A stretch of 64,000 bases of DNA from Scedosporium boydii (taxonomy: Eukaryota; Ascomycota; Sordariomycetes; Microascales; Microascaceae), in NCBI GenBank assembly GCA_002221725.1, contig NJFT01000011.1:1-64000 (forward strand), read 5' to 3'. Position 1 is the stretch's first letter. Each line of letters begins with the position of its first letter. A model generated the notes under the pieces. The model ran no database searches and was not told where the DNA came from. It was given only the letters and a program-made list of their open reading frames with translations. Of the stretch, positions 1 to 12,397 are shown in pieces. The translations under genes were made by a program, and so were the position numbers.

Positions 1-2666
1 GGGAAGGGGGGTGGGTAATTGATGGAGATGATCGTGTTCTGATTGTTGGTACGAAGAGAAAAGATCGCAGTTTGGCGCCTCACAAATTGTGAGGGCATTT
101 GAAGTGTGATTCATGGCCTGGCGATGTTGCGAAGGTGTCCTCGTTCGTGCCTTGGTATCAATGTGCTCAATTCGTAGCGTCGATCCGCCAACAGCGAAAG
201 AAAACTGGGATGGAATTCCGCGTGCGTGATAATAGGTCACGATGGTGGAGAGTATCCCGTTGGTCCTTCACTGACGAGCAACCAACACTCTAGAGGCGGA
301 CATCCTGAAACTCGGCCTTTCCTGGATACGAATGGAATAAACTTCCGCGGATAGCCCATGATCTTGGCCCTTTCATATTTATCCGCCTCATGTACTCGAT
401 TCCGTCGCTCTGGGGGCAATTTGCCATATCTTCATTGTCCTTGTCCGGAGAGGAGCAGACTCTGCTCCCAGGGATCTTACTCGGTTCGACGAGCTCAAGC
501 CAGTGATGGGTTTCGTGGCGCCAACCGTGACCTGGGACTAAACCCATCTCGAATTCTTGTGGAGTTGAATGTGGCACTGAGGGGCAGACAAACAACCAAG
601 GCACGGCGCCAACTTACGCCTCAGATTAACTTTGAATTGTGCGCCATCCACCTCGCCAGCCCAGCAGTGCGGTACAGTGCGTGGGTGCTCAGTGGGAAGC
701 CATTCCCGTGAGCTCGCCGCTAGAACGCGGCGGAGTTTCTCCGACCCAATTCCTAAAAAGTTCTCTCCGCCAAATTCAATTGGGCGAAGCTTGACCTTGG
801 TGGGGTCGTTGTTGGCCGACCTCCCGAGGGCCCAAGCCTTCCCGGCACCGCATATGTCCCCTCCGCGAACGGAACGACTCCGACGAACCGGTTCATTCAA
901 TGTGTGTGTCAGGTACGGGGCCGCTCGTTTATCACCTGCATGGACAGCCGGCCTGCAGCGTCGTCCCAATCGTTCCTCTTCCTCGACCACACTCCATGCA
1001 CCATGCGCATTGGTCTTTCTCGTTCGCATAACGGTGCCTCTAGGAGCTTTGAAGCTTCGAGGATGAGACTGGGAGGACTGACGCGCCGACCCTCTGGCGC
1101 GTTGGTAGACCGAATTTGTTTGTCATTGTCTAATTGATGATGACGTTGGAATGTGGGGGAGCCGGGCTCGGTCTCGTCGTAATGCCCAGGCAGGAAAGGG
1201 CGGTGAGGCGGTGTGGGCTGTGGGATGTGGGTACAGCGCTGCACAGCACAGCACAGCAGGCCTGTCTTCATTTAAGCTTACCGTGCTTGTACCAACAGGA
1301 AGTGAGGGAAAACTTGCGGTCGGGGTTACCGGGGGAGTAGGGCAAAGGACGCACATGGAAACCAACCTGCTAACAAAATTCATGGTGAGGAACAAGAGCC
1401 AAATATCGGGGGAATTGCAGGTACCGGGGGTGGAAATAGAACCAGAGAGACGAACGAGGAACAAGCAAGGACCCACCAAGCAACAGAGACCTGGGTTTCC
1501 CATGCACGGTGCTTCGTCGAGTCAGACGGGGCGCCTGACCGGAGGGATGAACCCCCTTATTAACCCTGCGGTCCGCGGCTCAAAATTGGAGCAATGCTAC
1601 GGAAGACTCTGGAACCAGAACCCGCAAGCCTGCAGCCTTGGTCCCTTCTTCGGGGGTGCCCTCTCATGACGATCCCCACTACCTTATTGTCTCTACCGTA
1701 TGGACTGGCGGGCTGGCTCCCCCCTGCGCGATGATTACCCGCAGCAGAAGAGCAGAAGCAACCGGTTACTCAGTCGATGATATATTCATGTTTCAAGATC
1801 ATCGACGGGGCACGCCTTTAACTGGACGACAGAGCCTGCTGCGTCCGGAGACGCTCCGAGATTGACCAATAACCTGTGGGTGTACAATGAAGGTACCGCG
1901 AAGCAATCAATCTTCTGTTTACTTCGCAAGTTCGTTGTATTTATGTACATAGTGGGAGGCCAAGGTACACATCTCACGTGGAGCAGCCAAAGCATAAGAA
2001 GGAGAAGAGGTAGAGTACATGGACTTGGGTACGGTCGCCTTTTTTTTGTAATTTTCGGGGACGATTAGTGTTTTGGCCCGGTGGAAATTCAGTGGTTCGC
2101 CTCGTTTCTTAGTGTTTCTAGTTTCCGTAACTGTTTGTCAAGTGACCGGTCCTCGACAGCTTTGTTTGTCTCCTCGCGAGAGCCTTCTCTAGCGAGGATT
2201 GCCTATTCCTCTTCTGTTATGGCGTAAAATGCTCCATATGACCCCATCGCCTGTCTAGTTGCCTTTCGCAGGATCACTTCATACTTGGCGTCATGACAGT
2301 TAGATTCTTCTTTCGCGACTCTTGCCTACATTTCATCAAAAACGGTCGAGAGAGAGAGATACAGATTGACGAGGAGTTCTATTCATCAGGCTACTCCTCC
2401 TAGCACGACAAAAGGCCACCCCCTTTTCTGTTGAACGAACGACTGCGACACAACACTCGGCAAACAAACAACAAAAACTAGACGAACGGTCGGACGGACA
2501 ACAACGAGTCATGAAACTCCCGAAAGCCTTCTCCTCTTCACTTACCTTCTCTTCCACATCAACAGCGTCATACTTGGGAAAATCTCTTCAAAACCTAGCT
2601 TATCTCCCGTCTCCAAGACTGCCATCGCTTCCCAACGCGACTCCCGACAGCAGGCGTGACCGTCAC
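1..2666. other. Intergenic stretch, no supportable gene
   Basis: Open frames on both strands overlap one another, reach at most about 170 codons, and show neither a recognisable domain nor a consistent exon structure. A short T-run lies near 2041. The last few hundred bases lie downstream of the minus-strand membrane protein and may include its 3' untranslated region. A gene that begins outside the window cannot be excluded. Confidence 0.6.
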
Positions 2667-3862
2667 TCAGGAAATGGCGAACCGTCGGCTAAGGATGGCC
2701 GTGATGATGACAGCCAGATACGCGAGAACCGCCAAAAAGATGCCGGCGCTGTTTCTACCGCCATAGAGCATCACTGCCACTGCGGCCACGCTTATTCCCA
2801 GGGCAACGCCGCTGAATGCGGTCGCAGAGCCAGTCCCGAACACCAAAAGGCCGATAGGGAGGAAGCACGCAAGCATGACTCCGACGAAATTGATGCTGGT
2901 GACGACGATATGGCTTCTGTTCATCCCGATTCTCGAGATTCGCCAGCCATCAGCCTCGAACTCCGTCGGTTTGACCCAAAACTAAGCAATCAAACATCAA
3001 TTCCGTTAGCGGTCTGTTGTGGGGACGAAGCTCACGTCGCGAGTAAGCTCCAGTGAGGATATAAGCGGACCGACATACCAGCAACCTTCCCAGGCGGCGG
3101 CTGAGAATCCGATCCAGAAACTTTTCCACAGCGCTCTTCCTCCCAACGGTTCTGTACATCTCCGGAGACCTGTGGAAAGGGAGCCCGGAGCTACTGTCAC
3201 CGTTATAGAACTGGGAGATGTGCTCCAAACGTTCCATGTGCTTCTCTGGAGGTATGTCCAAATTGTGCACGGCGTGAAGGCTGAGGACAGTGTTGACTTT
3301 TGCAGTTCAAGGATTAGCATCGTTACACAATTCATCTCTTCACCACGCGTTCATGTCGTCAACCTGTGTGGCATCTGCAGGAAGCCGCCAACTTTCTGAC
3401 ACCCGGGCGGTGGCGTATACTCACGATGACTCCGCTGTGCTGCAGACAGATCCTCATAGATCTGATCGTACTCGCCTCGGGCTGGTGCAGTCCCATCCTT
3501 TTCTCGCTGGATAACTTTGGCAGCAAGGGCCTCTACTCTCCCCTCTTCATACATTCCACACATGTACGACACTGGAAGGTGCACGCAATGGTTACCCAAA
3601 GTCGCATCGGTGGCTTGTGCAAGAGCAAGTCCTGGCAAGCCCGTCTGTGCTATATCGATTAAGGGCAGCCTGTTAGTCGGGTAGAAAGGATCGAACTTGA
3701 CCGATGGGGCCATGAGGTAACTATGCGCTTACAATCTTCGTACTCGTCCCACAGTTCTCTGGCTGTCGCAGGCCTTGAGCTTTCCTCACTTGGTGTAGGA
3801 ATCTTTCCTAGTTCGATGTCGATATCTTGTGCCTCGGGCATCTTCTGGGATTGTCCTTGCAT
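2667..3862 (-). CDS. Predicted three-helix membrane protein with DUF6594-like C-terminus
   Basis: I join four minus-strand exons: 3862-3733, 3649-3425, 3296-3079 and 2981-2667. The introns are 83, 128 and 97 bases and start GTAAGC, GTGAGT and GTATGT, with CTAAC/CTAAT-like branch sites. The join gives 295 residues in one frame. The N-terminal half is soluble and acidic, with a Met-Gln-Gly start. The C-terminal part has three hydrophobic helices at about residues 216-239, 247-263 and 270-288, preceded by a basic 'SRRLGRLLFWVKP' stretch. This arrangement, a basic juxtamembrane region followed by three closely spaced helices, resembles fungal DUF6594 proteins, whose function is unknown. The usual DUF6594 N-terminal motif is not obvious, so the family call is an inference. 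The frame stays open upstream of the chosen ATG to an earlier ATG at 4009, but that extension is a poly-Arg/Lys low-complexity stretch. The first intron is the least certain join. Confidence 0.62.
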
Positions 3863-6800
3863 TTTCCTTCTTCTTCTTCTTCTTCTTGTTGTTGCTTTCT
3901 TCTTTTGCGCTAGAAATAATACTGATGTCTCTTGAGAAGGATGTTTGAGGAAATTCAGAAGCAGTTGAACCCATCTCGAACCTGGGCGACGACCCCTATA
4001 TTTATTCACGGCACCTCACCTCCTGCCGAATGCGCTTCCTCCTTCCCTCGATGAATTCGACGATCGACTCGGCTCAAAAGTGAAGCTATTTGCGAAGCAA
4101 CACTTTTGACCGTCTCCGGCCAATCCTGGCCCGTGGCAGCCCTCCCTTGCGACCAACTGAAGTTGGAAGAGCTGTCGCGCTTTCTGCGAGGGTGTGGTCA
4201 ATTGGCCTTTGTCTCCCCGAAGTACCCGCAATCTCCCTCTAGGTAACCCGCAGTTACAGAGCCTTTCAGGTTCCAGTCTCGCCATGGGGAGTGAGGACTC
4301 GACCTACATACGCCCCTCCTTCACCACTAATTCCGTTATATACCGAGGCAGACGCTAGCCAGATCAGTGTTTGAGGACATTGCTGGGAGACGCACATCGA
4401 ATGCAATTGATTTTAGGCGCGCGCTGCTCGTGTAAGTCGAGCCTCGACGACACACCAGTGACCGAGGCGATGTGCAGTAAGAACAAGACCTGTGCAAACT
4501 TTATTCCAACTTCAACCCATTTTATTCATTACCCTCTGGAAGAGAGATAATCATTAGAAATCATCAAACAGCTCGTACACTCTTAAACCATGCATTCGGG
4601 CTTCGTTTCCCCCAATGCTCCTGGCATACAGTCAGGCTACATGTAGCAGGCTTGCGTTGAAAGACATGGCCAAGCAAGAATAGATCGCTATCTAAGTAAA
4701 CAAAACAGAAATCAAACAAGACGATCCCCCTTTTAAGTTTTATTTTTTTTTTCTGTTCTTCTCTTCCTCTTTTCTAAAAAATTCCCGAATTTTGAAATTA
4801 TTTCTTTTTAAATTGCAAGTAGAAAGTCATATCTGGCTTGGAAGCTTGAGTGGTTAGCTTCTACGTGTACTGGTAATTATAGGAGCGTTATCGAGCTTAC
4901 CGCGCACCGAATCATCCCAGAGCTCGTCTTAAACCAGGAATCGTCCCAGACCAGCAAATGAACTGGCAGAGTAGATGGCGTTTCGTACGTCAGGGCCGGC
5001 CGACAAAAGGGTCTCCAGATTGTGGAGATATCCCGAGCGGCCCAGCCATGGAAGCAAGCATCGTAAAGCGCTCCACTTCTAGTTTCCCTTCTGAGGTGGA
5101 GGAGTAGGCGGCGGCGGGGACACAATATAATACCTCTCTCTATAGAGGCCGCTGTTTTTTCTGTTGGGCTCGTCTCCCTTTTCTTTTCCCTTGTTGTCTC
5201 GCTCCTTCTTTTTTCCGAACCAAGAGAGGCCCATTGTAGGGGTGTCCTGTTTGTTTGCTAACAAGGTGGTCAAAGTGGGCGACTGGGAGACCTGGTTTTT
5301 GGAATGACGGGCAGGAAGCGCGTCAACGATGAAGAATGTAGGGGTATGGGACATAATAATGGCTTGAAAGAAATTATTTGCCAGTGGGCAACCGAGGGAA
5401 AGATGTTCGCTCTGAACTGTGGTGAGGACTCTGTATGCAGAACTTATGGGAGGAGAATATGGATTGGTGTAGAAGTGTATATATATATTCTTAGGACAAG
5501 GTGGATTCGCCTCTAATAACAAATGTGTGCGTTACGCGTAGTCGCAAGTGCGGGAGTGGATGAAACCTAAGCCCTAGCAAAAAAGAAACCTGTCGAAGAA
5601 TGGGTGACAAGCTTGTGGATCCGCTGAACAGGGGTCAGGTTTTTGTGAACTCAAGGGTGCTCGTTTAGCCCCCTGGCCGGACGCGAAATGCGAGAGAGGG
5701 GGAGGGGCAACATCTACTCGCCTTGTTTCCTTCCCTGCATGGCATTTGGATGGGGATGAGAGGCATTCGGGGACGCGACAAGACTAGGTAGGGAGTAAGG
5801 ATAGCGGCGCGGAGACCGGAAGCGGTCCAGGGTTTGCCAGAGAAACGGAACTAAAAGACCCGAGTTTCTCACCCATTCTCCACTATCTTACCTCCTTGAG
5901 TGGACGTGAGGCCTCGCGTCGGCGTTTCAATGAGCAAGAAACAAAGGCCATTCTTTGATCCCCAATCTTCCATGGACGCGGATGCACCTTGAGTCCCCGT
6001 TTCATGCCGGGAAGCTCGCCTGCGTCCCCGGTGCATCGATATTACTTCGTAAGTGTGTCCTCGGAGACGAGAAAGCGGATAGCTGCATCGTAATCCTTGT
6101 CTGGTAAGTGAGTAGGTTGTTTTCTCGTTTCATCAAGGATCGCTAGCGGGTCTCAACGGGCCACTGTTGGGAAGTCTTGTTGGGTAAGATTGACGGTTGA
6201 GTGCCTTCGGTGGTGAGAGAAGAAATGACTTGTAGTAGAAGGGGAGAGGAGGTTTTGATCCGAAGGATTGTACGTGCTCGCCTCTTCGAGGCGGACTGAC
6301 GTTGAATCCTACTCTGAGGTCTGAACCCGGGCTAGTGGGTCTGCTTCATCGTCGATGTTGCTTTGATCATGCCAAATCAAGTATGGTTGACCAATTGATC
6401 GATGGGGTGTTGATCCAAGATAAACAAGCAGTCAGTGCCGACATTAGCAGCACTACCGTGGGGCTCCAGCGACAGTGCGGTGGACGTTAGGCTCACTGAT
6501 CTGCCTAGTAGGGCGGATCCATCCATCAATTGATCTTACCATCTTTCCCAACTGCTGGAATCGGCCGACACCCCCTCTAGCGCCTGCATTATTTGGTTTG
6601 GATTGAGGGCGTCCCCATCTCAACAAAGCCGACAGCTGCACTTCCACTCTCAGACAATCTCTTGTCGAGGAGAGAGGAGACCAGATGCGTTTCGGCATGA
6701 TATCCGCCATCGAACACCATGCCATAACACTGGCCTGGCCAGTATCAGGCAGATGTCTGGTGGGGGTGAGTGGGGGGTTGATACTCCCTTCAACTTTAGA

Positions 6801-9800
6801 GGCCCAGAAACACGATTGCAAAAGAATTCAATGCCCGTCTGTCTCAGCGAGGAGGAAATCTGGTGGTGTTCCTCTCCTCGCAGAATGTTTTTGCAATAGC
6901 CTAGAACCTCCGGCGATTTTCGAGACGGCACAATGTCTGAAAAACTACCCGACGACGAACCGGCTGTGCGAAAACCCTCGACGAAATGCCTCAATAGAGG
7001 GTCACCACAGAGCCATCACCCCTCAAAATTTCCGTGATTCGACACCTGGTGCCGACCGCAACGATCCGACGAACTCCCTTTTTTGCTTCAGGCGCCGGAC
7101 AGCTCGAGCAATGCCCATCGACAACAACTTGGAATAGCTGCATCCACGGCGCCGAATAAGCGAGCCTCCCTACCTCCCCGAATACATATCACATCGGATA
7201 CTCACATCCCCCGGAGCTGGGCAGTAGGGTGTGTCGACTTTAACGTCTTGGAAAGGACACGAGCGGCGGGTGAACCTACGAAGTAAGCAAGACCGGGCAT
7301 CAAGACCTTTATAGGCCACAGTGATCGGACACCCCGAGTCAGGCCGGCAGGGGAAAGGATCGATTAAGAGACTTGTTTCACGCCGAATATGCATATATTG
7401 GAATGGCGAACCACTCAAAAAGCAGATATCCTGGCCGTCACATCGGTCTTACCCCTTCTTCCCGCAGGCGCTGGCGGCCCGGCCCCTGTCGTTCTGAGGG
7501 AGGATATGCAAGGGCTCAATGAAAACCTGGTCCCATAAATAGCGACCGATTGACGTCATTATAAGGGCCAACGGTTGCTGGTCCAAAATCGAGCTGCTAC
7601 TTTGGGAAAAGGAGGACGGAAAGAGGAGGACGGCGAAGCTAAAGACCAGTGATCTTTATATCAATCAAAAACCGAGGTGGGTCCGAGAGTCTCCGCACAT
7701 CAATTTCAAACCTGCAAGATGGGTAGATGCATGAAACTTCGACTACAGGCCCGGCCCGCTTCCGATACCGCTACCAGCGTCGCTGTTTCTAATCCTACAT
7801 ACGTTAAAGGAACCGTTCCCTTTCTCCGGGATGTGGTGGTTGCGGGGTGAAAGAAGACAAGACGCGGACACATCTCACGAGAGGTTACGAAGTATTCGCT
7901 CATTCTCACGTTGGCAATTAGTTGATCGCCTGACGAACGCGGGGTGTAGCGTGGGATGTACCGCTCCCTGTCCAAGGATGCCATTGGGCTGTTTGTTGTA
8001 AAGCAACCAGTGGCATCGCTCCAACAACAGAGGGCTTGTGAGGAAACACTGTGGCTGGCTGCAGCCATGGAAAACCGGCGGCTTCAAGCAAACGAAGGAC
8101 ACAGGCGCCTGAAAACCCGATGAGGGAAAGAGTAGCCTTCACTTCATTCACCATTTGATGAGAGAGTCTACCAGCGAATCTAGGAAGTCTCCAGGGAGAG
8201 TATCATGAGGTGGGATCGAGTCCAAATTGTTATGGTGAGTGAGGAATCGATTACCTAAATCCATGCAGATTTGCCTGGCTGCCGCATCTTTAAGGGCGCA
8301 GGAAACCCCTCACTGTTTTCGATCTCCATCACCCGTTAACTCCCTTCCCTCTTGACGACGACATCCAACCTTTAGGGTAAGAATGACACCAGGAGTTAAA
8401 CCAGAGGTTCTAACTGTCGATGGTGTGGCGATCGCCACCTTAGATATCTCCGAAGGATAAGAGTAGAGGAATTCTAGTGAATGCTCCCCTCCACTTAGTT
8501 TCCACATCGTCGAATTCCAGCTTCAGACTACAATTTTTCTTTTTCTTTTTCTTTTTCATTTTCTTTTTAAAATAGCAAGAAAGGCGTCTGTTGCGCCCCT
8601 AACCCGGTCGAGTTACTTGCGCGCCCGCGAACCACCCTATGAACCGGGGATCTTCTTTGTCGTGCTGGTGATTTCTGCTGAGATGGCGAGGAAGATTATT
8701 TGAAACTACATGTCTCCTCTAGTAAAGCGGAAGAAACCGGTCCTAAGAGACATATTTGCTTCTTCGTTTGTTTCTTATGCATGCCCCGCCTCATCACGTT
8801 GGCTGTCACACTTGCAACCCCGTGTCCGTTCGTCACTCGCTCCGTTATTGTGCTGCTACTATCTACAAGTACTGGATTGAAGCTGCTTCATAGTTTGGGG
8901 GGGAGGGGCATTAACCAATGGTTGCCCAGTCTTCTATCCATGTGATATGTGATAGCCCACGCTTGAGCACACAATGGTATGTCTCCTGAGCGTACCAAGT
9001 CTCAAACTCTTAAGAGAAGCTTGCACGGATATATCAGCTCCAAAGCATGGCCCCCAATACCCACACGGATCGAGATATATCGTCATGGAGTGTCTCTGAT
9101 ATCGCCACTCTTCCCGCGCCTGCGTCCTGCGCTTAGAGGCAGACTATGACTGGTTCTCGTCCCGAGCCATGTGGTCTGTCTAGACGGTAAATCGAGGGGG
9201 GCCGGCTTTCAGTTACGGCGTAAGCCTACGGTTAGTAGTCCCGTTTCCCTCCTCCCCTTTCCTAGGCTACACGCCCCCTCCTCCTCTACTTGTGAATACG
9301 ATGGCTTGCATATGGCCCCCAATATTGGCCTTCGTCTGAGCCAGCAAAGATGCCGAGGCTACTCGATCCCGGTGCTGCCGCTAAGGTCTATTCGTTTGAA
9401 TTCCTGCCTAAAGGGATGTGTGGACGGGAAGGGAAAGGGAAAGGGAGCCCGCCGAATCTGTAAGAAGAGGCGGAGTGGATCTCGGAAGTTAAGGTGATCT
9501 CTTCCCCCTTTATAACAAGATCTCTAAGGGGTGTGACGAACCGATGTTCATCGATTGCGGGAGTGCCTGGTGTTGATGTTCACGCAAGGAACCTTGAACC
9601 CCTTTTCTACGAACTTCATCTCGGAGACAAGATGAAGACCAGACGCCCCGGAGGGTAGGAGGCAGAAGGAAAGCCTTGAGCCTTTCACTCCAAGTACCTT
9701 AGAAATGAAAAAGCACAAAAAAAAGCCCAGGACACTTTACGTCTTTGCTAGGGAGCCAAGTTAATCATCGCGCGGTCCTCTATGCTACTGCTTATCCCGA

Positions 9801-10050
9801 CGTGTATCATATCGTCAATCAAAGAGAAGAAGGAAAGCATATCGCGCCAGCTCTTGGGGCCACACAGAGAGAGACGTAAGGGAGATGAAAAGGGGTGTGT
9901 AGGGATAACGACTGGCCTGCTCGTGAGGGACACACCTCCCTGGCAAGTCAACAGAGAGATCCACTCACACTTACAGGAGAGTGACGGAAGAAAACGCTTG
10001 TAGCCTGGTACATGTGAATACATCTGGAGTACAGGGTACAGGTGGACTGC
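3863..10050. other. Gene-poor stretch
   Basis: I see no coding region that I can defend here. Open frames are short and mutually overlapping. Homopolymer and T/C-rich tracts occur at about 4738-4810 and 8535-8570. A plus-strand ATG at 6932 opens a short peptide beginning MSEKLPDDEP that looks like a protein N-terminus but stops after about 34 codons with no convincing continuation. The palindrome ATCAATTGAT lies at 6525-6534. The stretch may hold decayed genes or old transposon remnants, but no terminal repeats or transposase motifs are visible. Confidence 0.5.
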
Positions 10051-10062
10051 CAGCTTTTGTGT

Positions 10063-10888
10063 TTATGGCTGGTTGATTGGACAGTGCTTCCAGACCAACA
10101 ATGGATCAATGCTTCCACACTCATCATGAAGTTCAAGGGTGTCAGATTAGCGGCGACGATCTCTGGATGAATCGGCTGGTTGGCGATGTGAGTTTCGTGC
10201 AGAATTACTCCTCACGATGGCTTCACCGCTCTAATTCGGGCTACACCCGATTCCAATGTGAAGGTCAGCCAGATGGATATTGGGGGCCAAAACAAGTCTA
10301 GGTGCCAGTGTATATATGCCAGCACAGCAATATTTGAGGCTGGCCTTGAGGCATGAACACATCGTGACCGTATTGGGGACCGCGAGGCGTTTTCTCGACT
10401 CTGGGCGTGGGAAGACGCCCTCGGAAGCCGGTCAGCGATGGGATTGGGGTGGTGTGTACGTTGCTGCAGAATCTGGGACTTGTATTTGATGCCTGGCAGT
10501 CTCGCCGCTAAGCCACTATGTACGGGATCATCTCGAGCTTGCGAATTTTGATTGCGACGATAAGATCGGCGAGCCTTCGACTGGGAATGGTGTCCTCTGG
10601 GCTCGGGTCCGAGGTACAGATCCCGTTGGGGTCGGGGCCGAGGTGGGGTCATTTAAAATCAACGGTCCGAGGACCGAACAGTTTGCTGTCGGCTCTAATC
10701 CGTACTACATGGTGTATGGCTTTGAGTCGCATGGGAATGGAGACAATCATAGTAGCGTCATGTCATCCGAAGCCAACCTTCTCGACGGGCGTTTGCCGCC
10801 GAGTATTCTCACGCCTTCCGGAGATCATTCAGTTATCAAGGTGCCATCTCTAGCACTGGCAAACTATAGATTCGAAAGGGCCTCCTAA
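10063..10888 (+). pseudogene. Decayed coding remnant, family unknown
   Basis: Two stretches read like protein. One frame from 10063 to about 10296 encodes segments such as 'WTVLPDQQWINASTLIMKF' and 'ITPHDGFTALIRATPDSNV', but in-frame TGA stops near 10167 and 10188 interrupt it. A second frame, open from 10490 to the stop at 10888, encodes segments such as 'HLELANFDCDDKIGEPSTG' and 'SNPYYMVYGFESHGNGDNH'. No set of GT-AG introns of usual length joins them. I do not recognise the family. The balanced composition suggests a once-functional, perhaps secreted protein. An intact gene with splicing I failed to resolve is the main alternative. Confidence 0.28.
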
Positions 10889-11194
10889 TAGCTCTAGGAA
10901 CCTCGTATCTTAAATAACCTGTGGGCAGGATAAACGCTTCTTAAGAGATCAGACATGCCATTCTCTCTTGAGAATTCTGCCGAGGCAGTCGTACAAACAT
11001 CCTTGAGTAAGATATGGTGGTTGGTCCTCTATACCCATCCAATTTCTCCCCGGGAGAGAAAGTGGCTTGTGAAAATCTAGTTCGGAAGATGGGAAATGTC
11101 GTTCGTTGGGCGTTGATCTCATCTGTGAAGGTGTGAAGTCACACAATCATGGGAGGATGTGGAACTTCAGTTGACTTCAAACTGGAATAGTTGA
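10889..11194. other. Short intergenic stretch
   Basis: Nothing recognisable between the decayed coding remnant and the 3' end of the cysteine-rich reading frame. Confidence 0.5.
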
Positions 11195-11443
11195 TCACGT
11201 GAGAGATACTCGCGCCTGTCTTATGTGCCATCCTCTTACCCACCTCCCTGTGTTGTTCCTAACCCAGGCACCACTCTCCTTACAATCTCCACAGGGATCC
11301 CTTCTTGTCGTTGCGCCGAGATATGAAGTTCCGCCTGTATTCCGACCACACTTCCAACAGTCGTTATACTCTATAAGCGTTGCCGGCTCGTCGACGGTGT
11401 GCCGACATAGATGTCTGGTTTGAGCGACGACTTCTTTGCACAT
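11195..11443 (-). CDS. Candidate small cysteine-rich protein
   Basis: A minus-strand frame of 82 codons starts with a true ATG at 11443 and ends in TGA. The protein opens with Met-Cys-Lys and contains Cys-His spacings that resemble small fungal zinc-binding proteins: a 'HLCRH' motif near residue 12, 'CWKCG' near residue 29, and 'CGDCK' near residue 51. Many filamentous fungi carry short proteins that begin MC followed by a Cys-His pair and end with paired CxxC motifs. Their function is unknown. There is no signal peptide or membrane segment. A GTAAGG inside the last CxxC codons could be a splice donor, so the C-terminus may differ. The gene is isolated, with no neighbour within 400 bases except a tRNA on the other strand. 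Confidence 0.38.
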   Translation of the reverse strand: MCKEVVAQTRHLCRHTVDEPATLIEYNDCWKCGRNTGGTSYLGATTRRDPCGDCKESGAWVRNNTGRWVRGWHIRQARVSLT

Positions 11444-11876
11444 TTCAAACTGTTCTCGATTGGCGATGTCTTGCTCTCGCTATATCAGCAATGTCCGATC
11501 TGTTTGATGGGAGAAGGACATACATTGTTAGGAGGTTTTCAGCACCCGACGCGACGGACATTGATTGCCCCTGGACTTGAGGCAATAACGAGATCATTGG
11601 ACTTGCCTCTCTTATTTATAAGATTGCACCTCGTAGTCGCACTCATTGTTCGAGCTGGTGCCTAAAGTCCAACGTCGGCCTCACGTAGTTCCAGGCTTAC
11701 ACCTTGCACACTTGAGCCTCCTGTAATTATTATAAGTTTCGAGAACTTGCAAGTAGAATTACCGGCCTTCTCACTCGTGAGGGAGTCACTCTATTGGTGA
11801 GAAGTTCGCATTGCCAGTCACAGCAGCACTAGCCTCCTAGGTGCACAGCGAGAGGCGCTTGTTCAACAATCCACCA
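11444..11876. other. Intergenic stretch upstream of tRNA-Glu
   Basis: No gene is supported here; plus-strand open frames of 66-84 codons carry no motif I recognise. The last 15 bases (from 11862) are identical to the bases upstream of the second tRNA copy. Confidence 0.5.
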
Positions 11877-11959
11877 TCCCATATGGTGTAGTGGTTAGCA
11901 TAATGCTCTCTCATCTAATGAGCGCAGCATAGACCCTGGTTCGATTCCTGGTATGGGAG
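11877..11959 (+). tRNA. tRNA-Glu(CTC) with 11-base intron, copy 1
   Basis: The 83 bases fold as a cloverleaf. Acceptor TCCCATA (11877-11883) pairs with TATGGGA (11952-11958), and the discriminator is G. The D arm is GTGT/GCAT with an AGTGGTTA loop. The anticodon stem is ATGCT (11903-11907) with AGCAT (11926-11930). The anticodon CTC is at 11910-11912, followed by A37 and an intron at 11914-11924, the canonical position. The T loop TTCGATT is flanked by CCTGG on both sides, which leaves a central U-U mismatch in the T stem. Box A and box B are otherwise recognisable. The mismatch makes full activity slightly uncertain, but the same feature is kept in the second copy. Confidence 0.88.
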
Positions 11960-11986
11960 ATGCTAAAACATCTTATTTTTTTTTTT
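11960..11986 (+). terminator. RNA polymerase III terminator of tRNA-Glu copy 1
   Basis: A run of eleven T residues (11976-11986) follows the tRNA by 16 bases. A small inverted repeat, GATG and CATC around CTAAAA, precedes it at about 11959-11972. Confidence 0.7.
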
Positions 11987-12397
11987 GCCTTTCCCTTTCT
12001 TTCTCTCCAACCGGAGCTTTCTCTTCGCTATCCCTTATTTTTATTTGTTTCATTTTTATCCTTCCCCCCTTTTCCTCTTCCTGTTGTTTTGTTTGATATG
12101 AGTGAAGTAAATGGAGGTTGACACACATCCATTGCGATGTAATGTCTGCCCCAGGGCTTATCGATAAGCTATCAATGGTGGGGCTCGCCAACTGTCAACC
12201 CTTGACGGCTAAACCTTGGGTCTAAATATTTTTTTCCCAATCGACGTCCTCCAGTATTTTTTTTTTCCCAGTCGCAAATTCGGCGAGAGAATTCCAAGGG
12301 CGCTGCCAACGCCTGCGAAGGAGCAACAGGAGAATCGATATTACCCAAACCTATGATGCGTGATTCCACCTAGACACTCATAGTAAAACCGTCCAAA
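11987..12397. other. UTP10 upstream region
   Basis: About 400 bases with pyrimidine-rich and T-rich tracts up to the UTP10 start codon. No gene is seen. It probably holds the UTP10 promoter and leader. Confidence 0.5.

Noticed and set aside
3863..4009. N-terminal extension of the membrane protein to an ATG at 4009
   Set aside because: It adds a poly-Arg/Lys stretch from CTT repeats that looks like untranslated leader.
7918..8154. Hydrophobic 78-codon minus-strand frame
   Set aside because: Overlaps other frames of similar length and lacks any motif or context.
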